Under the pieces are notes generated by a model. The model was given only the letters and a program-made list of their open reading frames with translations. It did not search any database and had not been told where the DNA came from. Both the position numbers and the translations under genes were made by a program. A DNA stretch of 64,000 bases, taken from NCBI GenBank assembly GCA_017544525.1, contig JAFYEA010000025.1, positions 1-64,000 on the forward strand, in the 5' to 3' direction. Positions 43,410 to 53,500 of this stretch are shown here, in pieces. How positions within the stretch are numbered: position 1 is the first letter of the stretch; each line of letters starts with the position of its first letter. The stretch is from Bacilli bacterium. Lineage in GTDB: Bacteria > Bacillota_I > Bacilli_A > RF39 > UBA660.

Positions 43410-43545
43410 TATATAATTAAATTATCATTTTATTTACATTTTAATAATTATTTTATTCATATAAAAACATATATAATTACTTAATTTTAAAGAAAAAATA
43501 CTCTATAAAATTAAATAATTACTTTTTTTATTATTTTTTCAAGCA

Positions 43546-43572
43546 ATAAAAAAAGTGATAAAAATCACTTTT
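43546..43572 (-). terminator. Intrinsic terminator of pgsA
   Basis: AAAAGTGA/TCACTTTT (43551-43558/43565-43572), seven T on the minus strand. Confidence 0.85.
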
Positions 43573-44158
43573 ATGATAAATACTTTTTATTCTTAGTATA
43601 ATACTCAATACCACTTATAATTGATAAGATAGTAGCTATCATAATTAATACTCTAGCTGGATATATATTTATCAAGGCAAATGGTAAGTCATAGAATAGT
43701 AATAATGTAATACCAATTAACATAAATACTGTTTTAATCTTACCGGTATTAGATGCTCCAACAGCACCATTCTTTTGTCCTGCTACCATTTTAATTGAAT
43801 CAACAATTATATCTCTAGATACAATTACAACTGGAATAACAACTGATATTAAACCTTCAGTAGCAAGTATTACTAGAACACCATTTACAAGTATTTTATC
43901 AGCAATAGCATCCATTACTTTTCCTAAATCTGTCACTAAATTATATTTTCTAGCAAGATATCCATCTAAGAAGTCTGTAACCGCAGCTATCAAGAATAAA
44001 ATGCCACATATTAAATATTTACTATCAATAATCAACTCAGCATTTACTCTTAATTCCGGAAATGAAATTCCTATTCTATTAAGAGGAAAAATCATTAATA
44101 CTAATAATATAATAGAAATAACTATTCTACATACTGTAATTCTATTTGGTACATTCAT
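43571..44158 (-). CDS. pgsA: CDP-diacylglycerol-glycerol-3-phosphate 3-phosphatidyltransferase
   Basis: Makes phosphatidylglycerol-phosphate from CDP-diacylglycerol (the product of cdsA at 17919). 195 residues, four to six membrane helices. The CDP-alcohol phosphotransferase motif is complete: DFLDGYLARKYNLVTDLGKV then MDAIADK, i.e. D-x2-D-G-x2-A-R-x8-G-x3-D-x3-D. The ATG at 44158 follows AAAGGGTG. It overlaps nothing but begins next to the rodZ stop, in the Bacillus order rodZ (ymfM), pgsA, recA. Confidence 0.95.
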   Translation of the reverse strand: MNVPNRITVCRIVISIILLVLMIFPLNRIGISFPELRVNAELIIDSKYLICGILFLIAAVTDFLDGYLARKYNLVTDLGKVMDAIADKILVNGVLVILATEGLISVVIPVVIVSRDIIVDSIKMVAGQKNGAVGASNTGKIKTVFMLIGITLLLFYDLPFALINIYPARVLIMIATILSIISGIEYYTKNKKYLS

Positions 44159-44159
44159 T

Positions 44160-44651
44160 TTAATACACCCTTTCAACATAATTAACAATACTTTTCTTTT
44201 CTTCATGATCATCTGTAGCATATTTAACAATTAATATAACAAATACAATAAGTATTACTACAGATACACCATATATAATAAAGTATTTTAAATTATTATT
44301 CTTTTTTCTTTTTAAAGTATAAGGCGAAACAATTTTATTCTCAGCATTTTTACTTTCAAGTATTTTTATTTCTTTTGTTTGTTCCAAAATATCTTCAATA
44401 GGTATTCTAGAAGTATAACTAAACATAAAATCATTAAATTGATCCATGATTTCATCTTCATTTAAATTTAAATACTTAGCATATTTTCTTACTATTTCTT
44501 TTAAGAAAAACACATCTTTAAAAGCATTTATATTTCCATCTTCTAAATTATCTAATTGACTTTCTGTAATATCTAAATCTTTAATTACTTCTGATTTTGA
44601 AATACCAATTGTTTCTCTAGCCTGTTTAAAACTATCTCCAATTTCCTTCAT
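44160..44651 (-). CDS. rodZ: RodZ/YmfM-like cell-shape protein
   Basis: 163 residues. N-terminal HTH of the RodZ type (IGDSFKQARETIGISKSEVI, then ITESQLDNLEDGN and FLKEIVRKYAKYLNL), a linker, one membrane helix at about 124-145 (YFIIYGVSVVILIVFVILIV) and a very short outside tail. The long periplasmic domain of E. coli RodZ is absent, so it is a short form. It should link MreB to the envelope. It starts 22 bases after the end of rnpB, with AGGAG. Confidence 0.85.
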   Translation of the reverse strand: MKEIGDSFKQARETIGISKSEVIKDLDITESQLDNLEDGNINAFKDVFFLKEIVRKYAKYLNLNEDEIMDQFNDFMFSYTSRIPIEDILEQTKEIKILESKNAENKIVSPYTLKRKKNNNLKYFIIYGVSVVILIVFVILIVKYATDDHEEKKSIVNYVERVY

Positions 44652-44673
44652 GGTAATCTCCTATAAAATAAAA

Positions 44674-45026
44674 AATAATTCTTAATAAGCCATGTTCTGT
44701 ACCTAAAAGGTGACAAACATTTATCTAAGGATTTCTCCTTCCCTTACTCATTTATTATTCAATCGTAAGAGTTCCCCTACCAAATTTGGGTTTCTCACTC
44801 GTGGGGTTTACCTCGTTCCACAAATATTATCCCTAATATTCTCGTCTCTATGGCACTTTTATACCTACTTTAGTCAGATCTTGACTATTTCAGAGCCGTT
44901 AATATATTTCTATATTACCTAAGGTTATTTTTTCCCTTAGCACGAACACTTTCATTCATTCCAGAATGAGTGAGCATGGACTTTCCTCTACATAATATAT
45001 ATGCAGCGTTTGTCTAAAGAATTATT
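44674..45026 (-). ncRNA. rnpB: RNase P RNA, class B
   Basis: Catalytic RNA that matures tRNA 5' ends, about 350 bases. Conserved blocks: GTAGAGGAAAGTCCATGCTC near the 5' end, GTGTTCGTGCTAAGGG, AAAGTGCCATAGAGACGA, GTGGAACGAGGTAAACCCC, CGAGTGAGAAACCCAAATTT, GGTAGGGGAA, and CAGAACATGGCTTA at the 3' end. The ends pair as P1: AATAATTCTT (template 45017-45026) with AAGAATTATT (44674-44683). Block order fits the Bacillus-type (class B) form. It follows gpsB, as in Bacillus; the P1 stem overlaps the gpsB stop codon. A T run after P1 probably terminates the RNA. Confidence 0.97.
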
Positions 45027-45336
45027 CTCCATATACAACTTTTTCTAGGTCACTAATTCTCTTTAATAAATCAACATTAGTAACCCCTTTGTTAGAGCCA
45101 GCAATATCCAAAGATGCTTTTAGATTTCTAATTTCTGCTTTTAATTTAGCATTATCAGCTTCCAATGCTTTAATCTCTGTTACTAATCTTTTAGTAGTAG
45201 CCTCAAAATCAACATAATCCTTGATTATTAAGTCAAGAAATTGATCAACTTCTTGTGGTCTATACCCTCTAGCATCAATTTTAAAATCTTTCTCAAGTAT
45301 CTCTTTTGCTGTTAGAAATCTTTTATCTTCGTACAT
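45022..45336 (-). CDS. gpsB: GpsB, DivIVA-domain cell-division protein
   Basis: Coordinates penicillin-binding proteins and switching between elongation and division. 104 residues. N-terminal membrane-binding DivIVA-like domain MYEDKRFLTAKEILEKDFKI followed by DARGYRPQEVDQFLDLIIKDY, then a coiled coil (about 40-75) and a short helical C-terminus (LLKRISDLEKVVYG). The ATG at 45336 was chosen because the promoter at 45363-45391 would start the RNA near 45356, which excludes an in-frame GTG at 45357; AGAGAGG precedes the ATG. Confidence 0.93.
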   Translation of the reverse strand: MYEDKRFLTAKEILEKDFKIDARGYRPQEVDQFLDLIIKDYVDFEATTKRLVTEIKALEADNAKLKAEIRNLKASLDIAGSNKGVTNVDLLKRISDLEKVVYGE

Positions 45337-45362
45337 CTTTTTAAGCCTCTCTTCCACCTAAA

Positions 45363-45391
45363 ATTATATTACATTTCTCCAATTTAGTCAA
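45363..45391 (-). promoter_or_regulatory. Promoter of gpsB-rnpB
   Basis: Minus strand TTGACT (45386-45391), 17 bases, TATAAT (45363-45368). Confidence 0.8.
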
Positions 45392-45398
45392 TAAAACG

Positions 45399-45425
45399 CA
45401 AAAAAACAAACCTTATAAGATTTGT
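45399..45425 (-). terminator. Intrinsic terminator of the 28-residue ORF
   Basis: ACAAATCTT/AAGGTTTGT in the RNA (one U-G pair), followed by seven T; the ORF stop codon lies in the hairpin. Confidence 0.75.
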
Positions 45426-45499
45426 CTTTCATACTCCAATATACATCCATCAATCATTTCATCAATTTTCCTATAATACCTATTTATATTTCTCTTCAC
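45413..45499 (-). CDS. 28-residue ORF with strong ribosome binding site
   Basis: GTG start at 45499, four bases after GGAGGTG; the predicted peptide is basic and helical (KRNINRYYRKIDEMIDGCIL, then EYERQIL). It is followed at once by a terminator and lies between the 45572 gene and gpsB. The coding call rests on the site, the spacing and the terminator. A TGTCGAAA sequence, a possible 0A box, lies about 50 bases upstream (45548-45555). No family known. Confidence 0.5.
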   Translation of the reverse strand: MKRNINRYYRKIDEMIDGCILEYERQIL

Positions 45500-45571
45500 T
45501 AACACCTCCATATAAATATTAACTCATTTAAATAGATGTTTCATTAGTTTCGACATAACTAGATATTATTT

Positions 45572-46309
45572 TTATTTTGTTAATACTTTTTTATAATAAT
45601 TTAAATAATCACTAAAATCATTCTTATCAATATCTTTGATTAATATCCCATAATCAACTCTTACATTACTATTATTAATTATTCTATTAATATCAGTATA
45701 ATCAATTATTATTTTGCCTATTCTATCAGCATAATGAACAACATATAATTCTATAAATCCATCAATTTTACTTTCTATTTTAGTATTATATTTATTATTA
45801 TAAGTATCTAAATAATCAGAATATTTTATTTTACATAATGCTTTAACATTAGTAATGTATTCAGGTTCACAAAAACCAAATAATGATTTTATTAATTCAA
45901 TATCATAATATTTATCTTCTATTTTATCTATACTTAATTTTGATTTAGATAATTTTTGATTATTAGCATTTATTTCATATACTTTATCCTTATATACTAA
46001 ATAACCATCAGCTTCATATGCACCCTCAAATAATATTAAATTCTTATCTCTAGAATAAATAATATTACTAGTCACTCCATCAATGTTTTTATCTATTTCT
46101 AAAGTATAATTATCCTTTATATTATTAAATAATTCACTTATATTATCTTTATTTGGCATTATCTTTTTAGGTATTGGTTTAGCACTCCTCATAGATAGTA
46201 TTCCCACTATTAATAACATAAAGATTAATATAATGACAATTATTTTTAAAATGTTATTATTTTTAAAACCCATCAACTCTTTAGACTTCTTTTTTTTATT
46301 TTTTAACAT
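45572..46309 (-). CDS. Uncharacterised signal-anchored protein
   Basis: 245 residues. Lys-rich N-terminus (MLKNKKKKSKELMG), one membrane helix at about 20-41 (ILKIIVIILIFMLLIVGIL), then a predicted external domain of about 200 residues rich in Asn, Asp and Tyr, with two Cys (FGFCEPEY, ALCKIKYS). ATG after GGGAG, overlapping the fmt stop by seven bases, so it is coupled to fmt. No family recognised. Confidence 0.55.
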   Translation of the reverse strand: MLKNKKKKSKELMGFKNNNILKIIVIILIFMLLIVGILSMRSAKPIPKKIMPNKDNISELFNNIKDNYTLEIDKNIDGVTSNIIYSRDKNLILFEGAYEADGYLVYKDKVYEINANNQKLSKSKLSIDKIEDKYYDIELIKSLFGFCEPEYITNVKALCKIKYSDYLDTYNNKYNTKIESKIDGFIELYVVHYADRIGKIIIDYTDINRIINNSNVRVDYGILIKDIDKNDFSDYLNYYKKVLTK

Positions 46310-47235
46310 ACTTTAACTCCCACTAATTTTTCATTCCTTTTTCCATTTAAATAATCCCTAGCATTCATTTCTTTTTTACCAGATGGTTTCAATCTTGTAA
46401 TGATAATTTCTTTATCACTACATTTAATTCCAATACCATCATTATATAAATTAGTTATGGTACCTGCTTCACCTTTAGTACTTTCACCTATTCTACTTTC
46501 ACATATTTTAATAATTTCACCATTTAGTTCTAAATAAGCAACCGGAAAAGGATACATACCTCTAATATGATTAAAAACTTCTCTAGCTGTCTTATTAAAA
46601 TCCAATTTTTCTTCTTCTCTTTTAATATTGTATGCAAATGTAACTTCACTTTCATCTTGTTTAATTCTATTATTAGTTCCATCAAAAATAGATGGCAAAG
46701 TTTCAAGTAACAATTCGCTTCCCATAACACTTAATTTATCATGAATAGTACCAACATTATCAGAATCTGTTATTTTGATGCTCCTTTGAGTAATAATATC
46801 TCCATCATCCATACCACTAGCCATAAACATAATAGTAATACCAGTTTCATCATATCCATTAATAATGCTTCTATGTAATGGACTACCACCTCTTAATTTA
46901 GGCAATAATGAAGCATGAACATTAACAGCTTTATATTTAGGTGTTTCAAGTAATATATCTGGTATTATTTGTCCATAAGCACAAGTAATAATAATATCAG
47001 GATTAACTTCTAATATATGTTCATATTCATTTCTAATCTTATTTGGTTGATATACTTCAATATTATTCTTAATAGCCACTTCTTTTACTGGACTAAACCT
47101 TAATTCATGGTGTCTTCCAACAAAAGAATCAGGTTGAGTAACAACCATAATAACATTAGTATTTTTAATTAACATTTCAAGAACAGGAATACTAAACTCA
47201 GGCGTTCCCATAAAAACAACTCTTTTATCTTTCAT
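46303..47235 (-). CDS. fmt: Methionyl-tRNA formyltransferase
   Basis: Formylates initiator Met-tRNA with 10-formyl-THF. 310 residues. N-terminal Rossmann domain with VVFMGTPEFSIPVLEML, catalytic NVHASLLPKLRGGSPLHR (Asn and His) and GMDDGDII (Asp), and a C-terminal OB domain from about 205 (FNHIRGMYPFPVAY, the start of it). ATG at 47235 after GGTGAAG. It lies downstream of priA, as in many Firmicutes (priA-def-fmt without def). Confidence 0.97.
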   Translation of the reverse strand: MKDKRVVFMGTPEFSIPVLEMLIKNTNVIMVVTQPDSFVGRHHELRFSPVKEVAIKNNIEVYQPNKIRNEYEHILEVNPDIIITCAYGQIIPDILLETPKYKAVNVHASLLPKLRGGSPLHRSIINGYDETGITIMFMASGMDDGDIITQRSIKITDSDNVGTIHDKLSVMGSELLLETLPSIFDGTNNRIKQDESEVTFAYNIKREEEKLDFNKTAREVFNHIRGMYPFPVAYLELNGEIIKICESRIGESTKGEAGTITNLYNDGIGIKCSDKEIIITRLKPSGKKEMNARDYLNGKRNEKLVGVKVC

Positions 47236-47257
47236 TTGCTTCACCAACTAAATTATA

Positions 47258-49414
47258 TTAAATATTTAAACTAATATCAATATTCACATTCTTTATATTA
47301 AGATCATTAATCTCCCTTAATGCTTTATATAATAATTCATTTCTTTTATACTTAATCATAATATTAAATCTATATTTGTTTTTTAATTTAACAATACTGG
47401 ATACACTAGGACCAAGTATTATATATTCTTCATTTAATATAGACTCTAAATACTCTTTTACTTTATTAGCACCTTTACCCGCTTCGTCAAAAGTATTACT
47501 CGTAATTAGAATATTACACACATAAAAATATGGTGGATATTTTAATTTTTGTCTTATTTTCATTTCATAATTATAAAAAGATTCAAAATCATTTTTAACA
47601 ACACTTTCATATACATAATTACTAGGATTATAAGTTTGAATAATAACTTTACCAGGTAAATTAAATCTACCAACTCTACCAGCAGTTTGACTTAATAATT
47701 CATAAGTCCTTTCACTACTTCTAAAGTCAGGTATCGCTAGTGATGCATCAGGATTAATTATTCCAACTAAACTAACATTTTCAAAATTAAGACCTTTAGA
47801 TATCATCTGAGTACCAACTAATATATTATAATCTCCACTACTAAATTCCTTAATCAATTTTTGGTGAGAATTCTTAGTACTAGTAGTATCAGCATCCATT
47901 CTAAGCACTTTAGTATTATATTTTTTCTCAATAATACTTTCCAGTTTTTCAGTACCAAGTCCTAAATCTTTAAGTCCCTCTTCATGACAATGAGGACAAT
48001 ATTCAGTTTTCTTACATCTATATCCACAATAGTGGCAAGAAAAAGAATTACTACTCTTATGATATATTAAAGAAATATCACAATTAGGACATTTATATAC
48101 ATATCCACAACTACTACAAGATATAAATGTAGAATACCCTCTTCTATTTAATAACAAAATGATTTGTTCATTTCTAGATAAAGATTCTCTAATTTCTTTA
48201 TCTAACCTTTCACTGATAATATAATTTCTTTTCTTAGCTTCCTTTTCCATATCAATTATTTCAATATTAGGAAACCTATCACTAATTCTTTTCTTTAAAT
48301 TAACTAAATGTAAAACTCCCTTTTTACCTCTAGCATATTCTTCTAATGCAGGTGTTGCACTTCCAAGAACAACTTTTGCATTATTAAATTCACTTCTTTT
48401 ATAAGCAATATCAATAGCATTATATTTAGGCGTGCTTTCTTGCTTATAAGTACTACTTTGACATTCATCAACTATAATTAATCCAATGTCTTTTAAAGGT
48501 GAAAATATAGCACTTCTAGCACCAACTACTAAAGAAACTTCACCCTTCATTATCTTTCTATATTCATCATACTTTTCACCCTCACTAAGTGAACTATGAA
48601 ATACAGCAACATTATCCCCAAATACACTCTTAAATCTAGAAACAATTTGAGGAGTTAATGATATTTCAGGTACTAGAACAATCGCAGTTTTATTATCACT
48701 TAAATTCTTTCTAATTAACTCAATATATACTTCTGTTTTACCACTACCTGTTACCCCATATAATAAAAATTTATTATCCCTACTATTCAATATTTCTTCA
48801 ACTGCATTTTTTTGATCAGAAGTTAATACTATTTTCTTATTCTCTTCTTTTTCGAAATAAACTTCTCTATTTATCTCATTTGTTTCTTCAAGAACAATAC
48901 CTTTATCAATTAAACTCTTCAAAGATACACAATTTATTTTAGTTTTATTAATTTTACCTCTTCTCAATATTTCAATTAATCCTAATTCTTTTTTATTTCT
49001 TTTATGTTCAATAATATATTCTTCAATATTAATATTTTTATTTAAATAAACTAATGTTTCATATTTCTTATTAATATTAGTTTTAATAGATGCTTTTAAT
49101 GCTTTAGGTAACATTATTTGATAACAACTAATTAAATTACACAACAAAGAATTACTCATATATTTACCTAATTTGAGTAATTCATCATTTAAATAAAAAT
49201 CACTATCAACTATTTTAATAATACTTCTATACTCCAACGAATTATCTTTATTATTATGTATTTTTAAAACAAAACCTTCTACTTCTTTAGAAGCAAAAGG
49301 AACCATTACTTTATGACCTACTTTAATAATACTTTCTAATTCATTTGGAATAATATAATCAAATACTTTATTTAATGATTTAACAGAATATTCAATTATT
49401 ACACTTGCTAACAT
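47258..49414 (-). CDS. priA: Primosomal protein N' (replication restart helicase PriA)
   Basis: 3'-5' helicase that reloads the replisome at stalled forks. 718 residues. N-terminal DNA-binding domain, Walker A GVTGSGKTEVY at about 218, then motif Ia VLVPEISLTPQ. Motif II reads IIVDECQSSTYKQES, where most PriA have D-E-E-H. Two zinc sites: CSSCGYVYKCPNCDISLIYH and CHYCGYR ... CPHCHEEGL. Motif VI: QTAGRVGRFNLPGKVIIQT. The start overlaps the upstream stop by one base (TAATG). Confidence 0.97.
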   Translation of the reverse strand: MLASVIIEYSVKSLNKVFDYIIPNELESIIKVGHKVMVPFASKEVEGFVLKIHNNKDNSLEYRSIIKIVDSDFYLNDELLKLGKYMSNSLLCNLISCYQIMLPKALKASIKTNINKKYETLVYLNKNINIEEYIIEHKRNKKELGLIEILRRGKINKTKINCVSLKSLIDKGIVLEETNEINREVYFEKEENKKIVLTSDQKNAVEEILNSRDNKFLLYGVTGSGKTEVYIELIRKNLSDNKTAIVLVPEISLTPQIVSRFKSVFGDNVAVFHSSLSEGEKYDEYRKIMKGEVSLVVGARSAIFSPLKDIGLIIVDECQSSTYKQESTPKYNAIDIAYKRSEFNNAKVVLGSATPALEEYARGKKGVLHLVNLKKRISDRFPNIEIIDMEKEAKKRNYIISERLDKEIRESLSRNEQIILLLNRRGYSTFISCSSCGYVYKCPNCDISLIYHKSSNSFSCHYCGYRCKKTEYCPHCHEEGLKDLGLGTEKLESIIEKKYNTKVLRMDADTTSTKNSHQKLIKEFSSGDYNILVGTQMISKGLNFENVSLVGIINPDASLAIPDFRSSERTYELLSQTAGRVGRFNLPGKVIIQTYNPSNYVYESVVKNDFESFYNYEMKIRQKLKYPPYFYVCNILITSNTFDEAGKGANKVKEYLESILNEEYIILGPSVSSIVKLKNKYRFNIMIKYKRNELLYKALREINDLNIKNVNIDISLNI

Positions 49415-49938
49415 TAATAACCTCTTAAATATGGATTATGTTTTATTTCATATCCCACTGTTGTACTAACACCATGTCCTGGATATACAATTATATCTTT
49501 ATCTAACGCTTTAAATCTTTCTAAACTTTCAAACATATAATCTTCATTTATATCATCATAGTCACCAATAGTGTCTTTAAAAACAAAATCTCCACAAAAT
49601 AACATTTTGTTTTCTTTAAATAAATATGAAACGCTATCCATAGTATGCCCATAATTTTCAATTACTTCATACTCAAAACATTTAATTTTATTAACTTTAT
49701 TTCTATAATCAACTACTACACATTTATATTTATTTTCTAATTCATCTAAAGCCCCAATATGGTCAAAATGATAATGAGTAATTAATATACCAACTACTTT
49801 AAGTTTATTCTTTTCAATTTCATTAATTATTCTATTTGATTCACTACCAGGATCAACAATCAAAGCATATTTATTATTATGTATAATATAACAATTTTCC
49901 ATTAAATAACCATTAACTACACATAATACATTTAACAT
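49414..49938 (-). CDS. Metallo-beta-lactamase fold hydrolase (glyoxalase II-like)
   Basis: 174 residues. Zinc motif ITHYHFDHIGALDEL (H-x-H-x-D-H) at about 54-68, a further His in YGHTMDSVSYLF, Asp in FCGDFVFKDTIGDY and His in VYPGHGVSTT. Short glyoxalase II-like form, without the C-terminal substrate domain. ATG after GGAGACGAA, overlapping the previous gene by seven bases. Sits with priA. Confidence 0.85.
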   Translation of the reverse strand: MLNVLCVVNGYLMENCYIIHNNKYALIVDPGSESNRIINEIEKNKLKVVGILITHYHFDHIGALDELENKYKCVVVDYRNKVNKIKCFEYEVIENYGHTMDSVSYLFKENKMLFCGDFVFKDTIGDYDDINEDYMFESLERFKALDKDIIVYPGHGVSTTVGYEIKHNPYLRGY

Positions 49939-50453
49939 ATTTCGTCTCCATTTTCATCAAACATATCAAGTAAAGAATCTAATCTATTTAACACTTTATA
50001 ACCATGAGATTCTAATTCCTTAGAAAATCTAATTGATATTCCACCAGCTTCTTGCCATTCTTTAAGATTACCAGCAAAATCATCAACAAGAATTGCTCCT
50101 TCACTATGAACCATCTTAGGTTTAGATACACTTTTAGGAACAATAATAATGGTAATATTATCTTTAAAATGCTTCCTTAAATATTTTATTTTTACAACAC
50201 CCTCTTCAAGTGAATTAACATGAGATAAAAAGGCAATTTCAAAACGCTTACTATCAATTAGTCTATGAATACATTCAATAGAATCATTCAATATATTTTT
50301 ATCTTTAATAATAGTATTAAAATCAAAAGAACCAAACACCTTTCTAATTTGTTCTTCTTCACCTAATTTAACACCATTTTTTTCTAACTCATTATATAAA
50401 AGTGGTATTGTATCCATTACAACTCCATCAAAATCAATATACAATCTTCTCAT
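49932..50453 (-). CDS. HAD-superfamily phosphatase (5'-nucleotidase-like)
   Basis: 173 residues. HAD motif I YIDFDGVVMDTIP near residue 5; motif II FLSHVNS; a Lys in PKSVSKPKM; and motif IV ILVDDFAGNLKEW with two Asp. It resembles the NT5C-like group. The first gene of the HAD-MBL-priA-fmt-45572 operon, with promoter at 50473-50501. The substrate is unknown. Confidence 0.82.
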   Translation of the reverse strand: MRRLYIDFDGVVMDTIPLLYNELEKNGVKLGEEEQIRKVFGSFDFNTIIKDKNILNDSIECIHRLIDSKRFEIAFLSHVNSLEEGVVKIKYLRKHFKDNITIIIVPKSVSKPKMVHSEGAILVDDFAGNLKEWQEAGGISIRFSKELESHGYKVLNRLDSLLDMFDENGDEIC

Positions 50454-50472
50454 AATATTACCTCTTACTAAT

Positions 50473-50501
50473 AATATAATGATTTATCAAATAAATGTCA
50501 A
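50473..50501 (-). promoter_or_regulatory. Promoter of the HAD-MBL-priA-fmt operon
   Basis: Minus strand TTGACA (50496-50501), 17 bases, TATATT (50473-50478), about 20 bases before the ATG at 50453. Confidence 0.8.
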
Positions 50502-50536
50502 ATAAAAGAACACTAATTTTACTATCAGTGTTCTTA
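50502..50536 (-). terminator. Intrinsic terminator of the giant surface protein gene
   Basis: AAGAACACT/AGTGTTCTT (50506-50514/50527-50535), then TTTTA on the minus strand. Confidence 0.8.
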
Positions 50537-50543
50537 TTTATTA

Positions 50544-53500
50544 TTAATACTTATAGCACCAACTATTATTTACTTTTGTAAATCCACTAGTTCTACATGC
50601 CCATTCGGATCCTGTACATCCTGATATGTAATTATTACCTGAATGTGAGGATGATGAACAATTTGGAGCTGTACCTGTTGTACAACTTGTTTGATTAGTT
50701 AGTTCACTTGATGTAAATCTATAGCCTGTATTTCCAGTACAAGTCCATCCAGATATTTGGCTTGATACGTTATTTTGAACGCAGGTTGAACCACTCAAAG
50801 TGCCTGATGGGCAAGAATAATTTGTTCCAGCATAATTTGCATATTGATAACACAAATTTCCACTCAATGTTCCAACTGAACATGAATTACATTTATAAAC
50901 ATTATCAAAAGTGCAGCACTTAAGTTGTGGACAGCCATAATCGCTTCCTAAACTTCCTGTTTTACAAACATAGTATGCTGTTGTTGATTTGTGTACAAAT
51001 ATTTTACATTTATTACCATATGTTAAGGTTCCTTTTGAACATGAATATGAATCTTTACAAGTGCACCCATCTTTGCTACATGTATTTACTGTACAACTTG
51101 GATAATTATACTCCAAGCAATTGCTATAATCAGTAACATAATTCCATTTAGTACATATTCCTAAAATTTTTTTTGCACATGTACCTTTTTTTGTTCCATA
51201 TGTTTTGCAAGTCCCTTTATATGTTCCTGAAGGAATAACAGTTTTTGTTGCTGAAGTATTTACATAACAGTTTTGTCCTTCAGCATATTCTGAACCGGAA
51301 CATACCCAATGATCTACAACTGCATCAGCAACAACTTTATTACAAGTTGTTCCTCTATAAGTATACCCTTGCTTGCAGCAATTATATTGTGAAGGTGAAC
51401 TTGTCTTATAACATTGACACCCGCTACCGCTACATTTAGTCCATCCAGAAGAACAATATGGAGTTGCAGTAGCACTAGTAGAGCAATTATATGATGCTGT
51501 ATATGAACCGCATGTCTGTTTAGTTGCAGTCCATTTAGTTTCTTTTGTAGCTTCAATTTGTATTGAACACCTTCCTGTATTTCCCGCTGCGTCTTTAACA
51601 TGTCCATAGAATGTACCTGCTGATAATGCAGCTGTTTGATTAGTATATGCTGGAGTTGTTGATTTATTAATTCCAGAAGCAGTAACAGCAACATTATCAT
51701 TTGTTGATTCAAATACAACTCCTGATGCAGTAGCTTTTAACTTACATGTTGGACTTGCTGTATCATTCCATCTTGCATGAAGTGTTGTGTTACTAGCAGC
51801 TAATGTTAAACTTGCACCACTAACTAAGTATCCATTTGCACCTATTATCTGAGTGCCACCGCTTTCAGCTGTATAATATCCAGCAAAAGCAAATCCTGCT
51901 TTTTCTGGTTTTGTTATTGCATTAGCACTTGTTGTCATTTTTTTACTACTTGCAGCACTATCTAAATAGTATCCTGTATTATATTTCAAATATATATAGT
52001 TTGTTCCACCAGTAGTTGCTCCATGATTATTTAGTGTTATAGTAAACACTTTTGGAGAACAAAATGCATATACTGAAATTGATGTATTTCCATTAGCACT
52101 TGGTGTATAATTACCTTCTGATTCAATTCTTGTTCCACTTTGGTCACTACTTGTATTATACCAACAATCATAACCTGTCCTACTTACTTTAGGTGTTTTA
52201 ACTTTTACAACCGTCCAGTTAGCTGTTAATTTAACAGTTCCTTCTATATTCCTTAAATTTTTAAACCATTCTGTTGTTACTTTTGTTGATCCATTAGTCC
52301 ATGAAGTTGTAACTGCACTTGAACTTGAACCTGTTTTCGCTGTAGTAGTATTTAAATTAGAGTCTGCTGTCCAACCTGCAAATGTTTGATCTGCATATGT
52401 AGCCGAAGCTATTGTTGCACCGCTTCCATTTACAACTCCGCTAACAGTTACTCGTTTTGTAGGATTGTTAATTTGTTTTGCTTCACCATACTTAATTGTA
52501 GTTGGATGATTAGTACCAAATGATCCTTTATTTAATTCATAATCAACATTATACTCAATTGGCCCCCAATTTGCTGTTAATGTAACAGTTTCACCTTTAG
52601 TATATGTTAAATTCTTATAATACTTATTTTTAACTTTAGTACTTGCATTACTCCATGAAGATGTAATTGATGAAGAACTATCTCCACGTTTTGCTTTATC
52701 TGTTTTCAAATTGCTATCTGCTGTCCATCCAGTAAAATTATATCCTGCTTTTTTTGGGTGTTCGATATTTACCGGACTATCATATGTAGCTTCTGTTGGA
52801 CTTGGGTTTCCTAATGTTCCACCATCTTTGTTATAAGCTATTTTATACTTAATTGGGTTACAAAATGCATATAATGTAACTGAGGTAGGACCATTAGCTG
52901 CAGGAGTATAATTGCCTCCACTTGCTATTGTAGTTCCTGACTTATCTTGTTTTGTATTCCATTCACATTCATATCCTACTTTTGTTACTGTTGGAGTAGC
53001 ACCACTAGAATTTGAAGACCAGTTAGCTGTTAATTGAACAGTTCCTTCTGTACTTCTCAAGTTTCTAAAATACTTACTAGTAACTTTAGATCCATTCCAT
53101 GATAATGTTGTTGTTGAATCATTTCCATATTTCGCTGTTGTATCTAAACCATTAGCGGTTGTAGATGACCAACCAGTAAATGATTGAGTAATAGTTGTTG
53201 AAGCGCTAATTGTTGCTCCTGTTCCATTTGCATTTCCAGTTATAGTTACAACTTTTGTTGGATTTTCAACTGTTACTAATTCATCATATGTTCCCTTATT
53301 TGGTTTTTGACTATGACTACCATTATTTAATCCATAAGTTATATTATAAACCGTTGGTTTCCAATTAATATATAGGCTTACTGAACAGTCATCATTAGCT
53401 GCATTACAGAATGCAGTTTTATTTGTATAGTCAGTATCCATTTTATAGCATGTTCCATCACCATTTTGTCCCGTACACCATTCATTTCCACTAACAGGAG

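Noticed and set aside
44710..44922. 70-codon open frame on the plus strand
   Set aside because: It lies wholly inside rnpB, on the opposite strand; the conserved RNase P RNA blocks explain the sequence.
45336..45357. GTG at 45357 as gpsB start
   Set aside because: The promoter at 45363-45391 would start RNA at about that base, and a good Shine-Dalgarno precedes the ATG at 45336.
46530..46730. 66-codon minus-strand frame
   Set aside because: Second frame inside fmt on the same strand, with no ribosome binding site.
51314..51718. 134-codon minus-strand frame rich in Leu, Gln and His, plus several 60-70 codon plus-strand frames nearby
   Set aside because: Out-of-frame shadows of the Cys-rich end of the 1592-residue gene, whose codon pattern leaves few stops in the other frames.
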